IMG/VR virus record: IMGVR_UViG_3300048433_000044
Coordinates: 1-20,464 of that record
Strand: one strand, 5' to 3'
Length of the DNA: 20,464 nucleotides
DNA from: a virus
Both the position numbers and the translations under genes were made by a program. The notes under the pieces are model-generated. The model did not search any database. It saw nothing but the letters and a program-made list of their open reading frames with translations, and was not told the origin of the DNA. Positions 7,478 to 12,378 of this stretch are shown piece after piece; positions within the stretch are counted from its first letter, which is position 1; each line of letters opens with the position of its first letter.

Positions 7478-8216
7478 TAATGCTTTCAAAGCACATGGTA
7501 TTAACTACCTTTCACCAAGTAGTATAAATACATATATCAGTGACCCACCTATGTGGGTCGCTAGATATCTATTCAAAGTGAAATCATCAAGTGGTCCAGG
7601 TGCAGTTAGAGGCATTGCAACGGAGCACGTATTAGCTAACAAATATAATGAAGGCACATTTGATTATAAAATGCTTGACTTAAAATTCATTAGCTTATGC
7701 ACAGAATCTATGGTTGATTTAGGAGATAAGAAGGCAGAGAAAGAAAGGAGTACTTTAGAAAAGTTTGGAGAAGTTATAGATAAAAATTTTAACTATAAAG
7801 ACTTAGAAGACTATCAAGAAAGAGTTGAAGTACAGTTAGATGATTTGCCTGTACCTATCATGGGCTACATAGATTTTAGATTTAAAGATAAAATTGTAGA
7901 TTTAAAAACATCTACAAGGATGCCAACACAGCCAACTGAAGCACAAAAAAGACAGATGGCTTTGTACTCTATGGCATACCCTAAGAGTAGTGTGGACTTA
8001 TTTTTTGCTACACCAAAAGAGCATAAAGTGTTCACACTTAAAAATTTGGCTTCTTATAAAAAGCAACTTGAAAAGGTTGCTTATAGCATACAGAAGTTTT
8101 TGTCTATCAGCGATGATAAACATGAGTTAGCTTCTTTTATGTATCCTAACCTTGACTCTTGGATGTGGAATGGTAAGATGAAAGAAGAAGCAAAAAAAAT
8201 ATGGAGTGTAAAATAA
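7467..8216 (+). CDS. RecB/Cas4-like PD-(D/E)XK nuclease
   Basis: A 249-residue nuclease of the RecB-like branch of the PD-(D/E)XK superfamily. Visible motifs are GIATEHVL at 49-56 (the His/Glu box), GYIDFRF with Asp136, IVDLKTST with Asp145 and Lys147, and QMALY at 163-167, the QxxxY box of RecB/Cas4 proteins. In phages this family often supplies the exonuclease that degrades host DNA and prepares ends for recombination, a job done by gp6 in T7. No Cas4-type cysteine cluster is seen (only Cys78), so an iron-sulfur centre is unlikely. It overlaps the preceding gene by 11 bases. The ATG at 7467 is the only plausible start before Met29. Confidence 0.8.
   Translation: MLSNNAFKAHGINYLSPSSINTYISDPPMWVARYLFKVKSSSGPGAVRGIATEHVLANKYNEGTFDYKMLDLKFISLCTESMVDLGDKKAEKERSTLEKFGEVIDKNFNYKDLEDYQERVEVQLDDLPVPIMGYIDFRFKDKIVDLKTSTRMPTQPTEAQKRQMALYSMAYPKSSVDLFFATPKEHKVFTLKNLASYKKQLEKVAYSIQKFLSISDDKHELASFMYPNLDSWMWNGKMKEEAKKIWSVK
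8203..8206 (+). promoter_or_regulatory. GGAG ribosome binding site serving the ATG at 8216
   Basis: GGAG lies 9 bases before the ATG at 8216, which overlaps the previous stop (TAATG). By contrast, the TTG start of endonuclease I at 8270 has no recognisable Shine-Dalgarno, so ribosomes probably enter this region at 8216. Confidence 0.5.
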
Positions 8217-8269
8217 TGTCTGATACATATTCGTATAGTAATCCCTTTATATCTTGGCGAAACTTTTAG
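8216..8269 (+). other. 17-codon ORF ending in amber, in frame with endonuclease I
   Basis: ATG at 8216 (TAATG overlap, GGAG 9 bases upstream) encodes MSDTYSYSNPFISWRNF and ends in TAG at 8267-8269. The next codon, in the same frame, is the TTG that begins the endonuclease I gene. It could be a short leader peptide giving termination-reinitiation, a true N-terminus cut off by a point mutation to amber, or an amber read through at low level. The aromatic-rich peptide looks like genuine coding sequence, but this is inference. Confidence 0.45.
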
Positions 8270-8722
8270 TTGTCTCCTCATAAATTAAGAAGAGATGCTA
8301 TAAAGCATGGGTATAGGAGTGGCTTAGAACATAAGTTATCCATCTATCTTAAAGAACATAAGTTTAAATTCTCTTATGAGTCTATTAAAATAGAGTGGGA
8401 AGATTTATTGTATCGCACTTATACCCCTGACTTCATACTAGACAATGGTATAATTGTAGAAACGAAAGGTAGATTTCTAGTATCTGATAGGCGAAAACAT
8501 TTAGCTATTCAGAAACAGCACCCTAAACTAGACATTAGATTTGTGTTTACAAATAGCAGGGTTAAGTTATACAAAGGCAGTAAAACAACGTATGCCCAAT
8601 GGTGCATAAAACATAAGTTTAGATACTATGACAGAATCATACCCGAAGATTGGCTTAAAGAAAAGGGCAAAAACAAACACCCTGTTTTTATAAAGTTTGT
8701 TGGTAAAAAAATAAGGAGATAA
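8270..8722 (+). CDS. T7-type endonuclease I (Holliday junction resolvase)
   Basis: A 150-residue resolvase of the T7 gp3 family, which cuts four-way junctions and helps break down host DNA. It aligns well with remembered T7 gp3: GYRSGLEHKL at 14-23 (Glu20), YTPDFIL at 51-57 (Asp54), the catalytic VETKGRF at 63-69 (Glu64, Lys66), DRRKHLAIQKQHPKLDIRFVF at 73-93 in T7-like order, NSRVKLYKGS at 95-104, and a lysine-rich C-terminus. From the TTG at 8270 the distance to the RSGLE motif equals that of T7 gp3 and the total length is nearly the same, supporting this start. However, the TTG has no clear Shine-Dalgarno and directly follows an in-frame TAG ending a 17-codon ORF. Confidence 0.88.
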   Translation: MSPHKLRRDAIKHGYRSGLEHKLSIYLKEHKFKFSYESIKIEWEDLLYRTYTPDFILDNGIIVETKGRFLVSDRRKHLAIQKQHPKLDIRFVFTNSRVKLYKGSKTTYAQWCIKHKFRYYDRIIPEDWLKEKGKNKHPVFIKFVGKKIRR

Positions 8723-8725
8723 AAA

Positions 8726-9043
8726 ATGAAAACATATGACAACAAAGGCAATCATTTCTTCATAGAAGTTATACCATCAATAGATGATAAAGGTTATTGG
8801 GATGGTAGATTTGAATTAGCTATACAGGTTAGAAAATCTAATATAGAGGAAGAAAGCTATTGGGAGTTAGAGAAGCTATGCCAAATGGCTTGTGCAAGTC
8901 TTTCCCTAATGCAACAAGATGCTAGGGTAAGAGACACTATTGAAACATTTTTAAATACCCCCGAAAATGATGATATTAAATTACCTTCACCTGTTGACAA
9001 GGTTACAGGTAATGTGATAAAAGTTAACTTTGAGAAAGGTTAA
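8726..9043 (+). CDS. Small acidic phage protein of unknown function
   Basis: A 105-residue soluble protein. A beta-rich first half (FFIEVIPSIDDKGYWDGRFE at 11-30) leads into a helix (YWELEKLCQMACASLSLMQQ) and a flexible C-terminus ending VIKVNFEKG. I do not recognise the family. It starts 3 bases after endonuclease I with a good GGAG 7 bases before the ATG, and is followed 3 bases later by a DUF3310-like gene. Position among nucleic-acid genes suggests an early accessory role; nothing in the sequence shows which. Confidence 0.75.
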   Translation: MKTYDNKGNHFFIEVIPSIDDKGYWDGRFELAIQVRKSNIEEESYWELEKLCQMACASLSLMQQDARVRDTIETFLNTPENDDIKLPSPVDKVTGNVIKVNFEKG

Positions 9044-9046
9044 TAC

Positions 9047-9316
9047 ATGTTAAGGCATATGGAGTATATGAAAATGAAAGAAGAAGAACTAAAAGAAAAA
9101 GAAGATATGGTCAATCATCCAAAGCACTATAACAAAGCAGGTATTGAAACTATTGATGCTTTACAAGCTATGTTAACAGACGGTTTTGATTATTATTTGC
9201 AAGGTAACATAGTTAAATACCTATGGAGATTTAGATACAAGAATGGTGTAGAAGACCTCAAGAAAGCACAGTGGTATCTAAATAAACTTATAGAGGTTTG
9301 CGATGGTAAAAGTTAA
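9047..9316 (+). CDS. DUF3310-like small protein
   Basis: An 89-residue protein dominated by the DUF3310 signature: VNHPKHYNKAGIETIDAL at 22-39, then YYLQGNIVKYLWRFRYKNG at 49-67 and VEDLKKAQWYLNKLIE at 68-83. The family is common in tailed phages near nucleotide-metabolism genes; its biochemical role is not established to my knowledge. The N-terminal 20 residues are very Lys/Glu-rich, and internal Met codons at 9059, 9068 and 9107 are alternative starts. The 9047 ATG is kept because a purine-rich AGAAAGG precedes it at suitable spacing. The end overlaps the next small gene by 14 bases. Confidence 0.8.
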   Translation: MLRHMEYMKMKEEELKEKEDMVNHPKHYNKAGIETIDALQAMLTDGFDYYLQGNIVKYLWRFRYKNGVEDLKKAQWYLNKLIEVCDGKS

Positions 9317-9479
9317 TATGATGTTATCCTTAAAGATTGACCCTGACGAATACCCTATGCCATCAGACGGGAGATTAGATACAGAACTAGAGGATTACAT
9401 TACAGACTTAATCCATGAGATAGAGGGAGTAAAAATAAATAATATAAGAATTACAATGGAGAACAAAAATTATGATTAG
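9303..9479 (+). CDS. 58-residue acidic phage protein
   Basis: A complete short ORF bridging the DUF3310-like gene (14-base overlap) and nrdJ (8-base overlap). It begins MVKVNMMLSLKIDPDEYPMP and continues DGRLDTELEDYITDLIHEIE, then GVKINNIRITMENKNYD before TAG at 9477-9479. A strand, an acidic helix and a second strand are predicted by eye. Without it there would be a 155-base gap in a region with almost no gaps, and its ends mesh with both neighbours, so it is very likely real. The start may be the ATG at 9303, 9318 or 9321. No function recognised. Confidence 0.7.
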   Translation: MVKVNMMLSLKIDPDEYPMPSDGRLDTELEDYITDLIHEIEGVKINNIRITMENKNYD

Positions 9480-11385
9480 CAACTATTTACCAACAGATTA
9501 TCAGAACTTCATAGCACTTTCTCGCTATGCAAGATGGAAAGACGATGAGCAAAGAAGAGAAAATTGGGGTGAGACTGTAGACAGATACTTTGATTACATG
9601 ACTAATCACCTTAAAAAAAATCATTCCTATGATTTAACAAAAGCTCTTAAAGAAAAACTTACTCAACATATAATGAACTTAGGTGTTATGCCTAGTATGA
9701 GAGCATTAATGACATCTGGACCTGCATTAGACAGATGCCACGTAGGAGGCTACAACTGTAGTTATATACCTGTGGATAGTCCACGTAGCTTTGATGAATG
9801 CATGTATATTCTTATGTGTGGTACAGGTGTAGGTTTTTCTGTTGAACGTGAGAATGTTGACAAGCTACCCATTGTCAATGAGCACTTTGAGGACAGCACT
9901 ACTATCATCAAAGTTGCAGACAGCAGACCTGGTTGGGCACGAGCATTACGAGAATTAATATCTTTGTTATATGTTGGGCAAGTCCCAACTTGGGACACAT
10001 CAGAAGTTAGACCTGCAGGTGCTAGACTAAAAACTTTTGGTGGTAGAGCATCAGGACCTGCACCACTAGAAGAGCTATTCCGTTTTTGCATAGCTAAGTT
10101 TGAAGGTGCTAAAGGTAGAAGACTATTTCCTATTGAATGTCACGACATTATGTGTAAGATAGGTGAGGTTGTAGTTGTAGGTGGAGTACGTAGGTCTGCT
10201 CTTATATCTCTATCCAACTTAGGTGATGACCAAATGAGACACGCTAAGTCAGGTCAATGGTGGGAGAATGAAGGGCAGAGGGCACTAGCCAATAACTCTG
10301 TAGCATTTAAAGGTAAGCCTGAGATGGGTACATTCATGCGAGAGTGGACATCATTATATGAATCTAAGTCAGGTGAACGTGGTATCTTCAACAGACAAGC
10401 TGCCAAAGTTAAGGCATCTGAGAATGGTAGACGTGAGATTGACCATGAGTTTGGTTGTAATCCCTGCAGTGAAATTATATTACGACCATATCAGTTCTGT
10501 AACCTAACTGAGGTAGTATGTAGAGCCACCGATGATTTAAACACTTTAACAGAGAAGGTACGTATGGCTACTATACTTGGTACATTTCAGTCTACTCTAA
10601 CTAGCTTCAAGTATTTACGTAAGATATGGAAAGATAATACAGAAGAAGAGAGGTTATTAGGGGTTTCCCTAACAGGTATACTAGATACAAACGTATGGGG
10701 AAAAGAAGTTCTTACAATATTAAGAGAAGTTGCAGTAGAAACTAATAAGAAGGTAGCTAAAGAGTTAGGTATACCACAGTCAACTGCTATCACTTGTGTA
10801 AAGCCAAGTGGTACAGTCAGTCAGTTAGTTGACAGTGCTTCAGGTATTCATGCTAGACACAACGACTACTACATCAGAACTGTACGTGGTGATAACAAAG
10901 ACCCACTCACACAGTTTATGAAAGAGAGTGGTATACCAAATGAGCCTTGTGTTATGAAACCTGATAGCACTACTGTGTTCAGTTTCCCAATGAAGTCACC
11001 TCAAGGTGCTGTTACTAGAACACAGATGTCTGCTATTGAACAGCTAGAGTATTGGCTAATGTTCCAAAGACATTGGTGTGAGCACAAGCCTTCTGTTACT
11101 GTATCTGTTAAGGAAGATGAGTGGATGGATGTAGGAGCATGGGTGTATAAGAACTTTGATGAAGTATCAGGTATATCCTTCTTACCATTCAGTGACCACA
11201 CATATGCTCAAGCACCTTACCAAGACATAACTAAAGAAGAGTACACTGAGTTGTTTAGTAAGATGCCTATGTCTATTGATTGGTCTAAATTAGCAGACTT
11301 TGAAAAAGAAGACACTACTAGCGGTGGCAGGGAATTAGCTTGCACAGCAGATGCCTGTGAAGTAGTTGACTTGACATCTAATTAA
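9472..11385 (+). CDS. nrdJ: Class II adenosylcobalamin-dependent ribonucleotide reductase
   Basis: A 637-residue reductase that converts ribonucleotides to deoxyribonucleotides using B12-derived radical chemistry, supplying DNA precursors independent of oxygen. Signature elements: PSMRALMTSGPA at 74-85; NCSYIPV at 95-101 with the first redox Cys96; VRPAGARLKTFGGRASGP at 179-196; the active-site NPCSEI at 330-335 with Cys332 and Glu334; Cys343 in QFCNLTEVV; KPSGTVSQL at 444-452; and a C-terminal redox pair Cys624/Cys629 (CTADAC). No small subunit or activase gene follows, as expected for class II. Length fits the shorter monomeric form. It requires host or environmental cobalamin. The gene contains palindrome copy 3. 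Confidence 0.95.
   Translation: MISNYLPTDYQNFIALSRYARWKDDEQRRENWGETVDRYFDYMTNHLKKNHSYDLTKALKEKLTQHIMNLGVMPSMRALMTSGPALDRCHVGGYNCSYIPVDSPRSFDECMYILMCGTGVGFSVERENVDKLPIVNEHFEDSTTIIKVADSRPGWARALRELISLLYVGQVPTWDTSEVRPAGARLKTFGGRASGPAPLEELFRFCIAKFEGAKGRRLFPIECHDIMCKIGEVVVVGGVRRSALISLSNLGDDQMRHAKSGQWWENEGQRALANNSVAFKGKPEMGTFMREWTSLYESKSGERGIFNRQAAKVKASENGRREIDHEFGCNPCSEIILRPYQFCNLTEVVCRATDDLNTLTEKVRMATILGTFQSTLTSFKYLRKIWKDNTEEERLLGVSLTGILDTNVWGKEVLTILREVAVETNKKVAKELGIPQSTAITCVKPSGTVSQLVDSASGIHARHNDYYIRTVRGDNKDPLTQFMKESGIPNEPCVMKPDSTTVFSFPMKSPQGAVTRTQMSAIEQLEYWLMFQRHWCEHKPSVTVSVKEDEWMDVGAWVYKNFDEVSGISFLPFSDHTYAQAPYQDITKEEYTELFSKMPMSIDWSKLADFEKEDTTSGGRELACTADACEVVDLTSN
9982..9996. repeat. Palindrome copy 3, GTCCCAACTTGGGAC, inside nrdJ
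   Basis: Identical to the leader copy at 241-255, including one flanking A on each side. Here it is read exactly in codon register as Val-Pro-Thr-Trp-Asp (171-175), just before the conserved VRPAGA block. A partial further copy precedes it: GTTGGG at 9973-9978 pairs with CCCAAC at 9984-9989, giving alternating half-sites. Confidence 0.75.
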
Positions 11386-11546
11386 TGTTAGAATCTGCTG
11401 AGTTATTGTGGTGGCAATGGTGGTTACTTATCGCCATTTCCATCAACACAACTATAAACTTAATCGTGTTCTTTAAAGGTAGGAAACTACACATTAGAGA
11501 ATTTTTACATTTAAAACCAAAAACAAAGAAAAGGAGTAAAGAATGA
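11385..11546 (+). CDS. 53-residue single-pass membrane protein
   Basis: A complete short ORF filling the gap after nrdJ. Its ATG overlaps the nrdJ stop (TAATG) and its TGA overlaps the next ATG (ATGA), the strongest argument that it is real. The N-terminus is tryptophan-rich (LLWWQWWLL at 7-15), followed by one hydrophobic helix to about residue 30 (IAISINTTINLIVFF) and a basic tail (KGRKLHIREF ... KPKTKKRSKE). By the positive-inside rule the tail should face the cytoplasm. It could be a small inner-membrane effector; a holin-like role is possible but nothing shows it. No family recognised. Confidence 0.7.
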   Translation: MLESAELLWWQWWLLIAISINTTINLIVFFKGRKLHIREFLHLKPKTKKRSKE

Positions 11547-11794
11547 GAGACATGCTATTGAATGCAATAAAGACTAAAATGATAGGGCAGATGAATGCCC
11601 ATATAGCTAATATTGAAGTTATGTTGTCAAACCCTGTTGGTGCGAGAGACCGTGCAACTGTAGTAGATACTATTGAGAAAGAGATGTCTGCACTAGAGCA
11701 TCTTGATGGAAGAATTAATGTACTAGTAAAATATTTTGAAAGGAGCAAGGAAAATGCGATTGAAGAACAGAAAGAGAAACCCAAATCTAAGTAA
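11543..11794 (+). CDS. Small helical protein of unknown function
   Basis: An 83-residue, mainly helical, charged protein. Residues 1-30 look amphipathic (LLNAIKTKMIGQMNAHIANI), followed by a loop with NPVGARDR, a second helix (TVVDTIEKEMSALEHLDGRI) and a Lys/Glu-rich tail. A two-helix hairpin is likely. It overlaps the membrane-protein gene by 4 bases and the RMF-like gene by 41. AAAAGGAG precedes the ATG. I do not recognise a family or function. Confidence 0.75.
   Translation: MRDMLLNAIKTKMIGQMNAHIANIEVMLSNPVGARDRATVVDTIEKEMSALEHLDGRINVLVKYFERSKENAIEEQKEKPKSK
11738..11745 (+). promoter_or_regulatory. GAAAGGAG ribosome binding site deciding the 11754 start
   Basis: This Shine-Dalgarno lies inside the preceding coding sequence, 8 bases before the ATG at 11754. 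It argues against a TTG start at 11736, which would lie before the site. The TTTTGAAAGGAG context matches those at 261-272 and ahead of 6548. Confidence 0.6.
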
Positions 11795-12029
11795 ATATGA
11801 TGCACCTCTACGTATACAATTTGATCGTGGGGTAAAAGCATTTAGAGGAAAACAATATCTAAAAACAATAGAAGATAATAAAATAATAGCTACTACAAGT
11901 CCCTACAGTATTGATTCCATGCAACACAGGGAATGGCAAAGAGGTTACGACTTTGCATATTTTAAAAATTTAGAGAGAGTAAAAAATGCAGAAGCTAGAA
12001 GAAGAAGCGAAGAAATACATGCAAGATAA
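11754..12029 (+). CDS. Small basic protein resembling ribosome modulation factor
   Basis: A 91-residue basic protein. The N-terminus is Lys/Arg/Asn-rich (MRLKNRKRNPNLSKY). Residues ~24-70 show RGVKAFRGKQ, then SPYSIDSMQHREWQRGYDFA. The order RG-x-x-A...G...PY...W-x-x-G-(Y/W)-x-x-A is the same as in E. coli ribosome modulation factor (RGYQAGIAG...CPY...WLGGWREAM), a small protein that dimerises ribosomes in stationary phase. Similar short domains occur in phages, but the match is by eye and the spacing before PY is longer. It overlaps both neighbours (41 and 44 bases). It may bind ribosomes or RNA; an unrelated phage protein sharing a short motif is the alternative. Confidence 0.7.
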   Translation: MRLKNRKRNPNLSKYDAPLRIQFDRGVKAFRGKQYLKTIEDNKIIATTSPYSIDSMQHREWQRGYDFAYFKNLERVKNAEARRRSEEIHAR

Positions 12030-12378
12030 AATACGTATAGCAGAAGTGATGACTGCTGAGTTTTATGAAATGAAAGCGGGACAGACAGCCATCTTTCCTA
12101 AACACAAAGCTCTAGAGTATTTAGCTCTAGGGTTAACTAGTGAAGCAGGAGAAGTGGCAGGAAAGGTCAAGAAACTTATACGTGATGGTGAGGATGTGGA
12201 AGGCTTTGAGTTGAAGAAGATTGCCATAGCATCAGAAATAGGTGACGTACTTTGGTATTGTGCTATGATGGCTAAAGAGGTAGGTGTTCCATTGGATGAG
12301 ATTATGAAAGAAAACTTGAAGAAGTTACATGGTAGAAAAATACGTGGAACACTACATGGGTCAGGGGATAACCGTTAA
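11986..12378 (+). CDS. MazG-like nucleotide pyrophosphohydrolase
   Basis: A 130-residue all-helical NTP pyrophosphohydrolase of the MazG/dUTPase-like superfamily. The metal-binding acids are visible as SEAGEVAGK with Glu53 and Glu56, and SEIGDVLWY with Glu84 and Asp87, the ExxE...ExxD arrangement of the family. The C-terminus ENLKKLHGRKIRGTLHGSGD is typical of phage and bacterial short MazG proteins. It would hydrolyse (d)NTPs to monophosphates, cleaning up nucleotide pools or altering host stringent signalling; substrate is not shown by sequence. With nrdJ it forms a nucleotide-metabolism end to the operon. ATG 11986 has AGAGAG upstream; ATG 12019 is an alternative that reduces the 44-base overlap. 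Confidence 0.88.
   Translation: MQKLEEEAKKYMQDKIRIAEVMTAEFYEMKAGQTAIFPKHKALEYLALGLTSEAGEVAGKVKKLIRDGEDVEGFELKKIAIASEIGDVLWYCAMMAKEVGVPLDEIMKENLKKLHGRKIRGTLHGSGDNR
12375..12378. other. Overlapping convergent stop codons (TTAA)
   Basis: The plus-strand mazG-like gene ends in TAA at 12376-12378 and the minus-strand giant virion gene ends in TAA read from 12377-12375, so the two stops share the palindrome TTAA. The arms meet with no intergenic space, and I see no hairpin followed by a T-run on either strand nearby. Confidence 0.8.

Noticed and set aside
8267-8269. Genome-wide amber recoding to explain the TAG before endonuclease I
   Set aside because: TAG appears to be a normal stop for primase, the 9303 gene and the large structural gene, and no suppressor tRNA is visible. 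Not fully excluded, since each of those TAGs has a nearby second stop.
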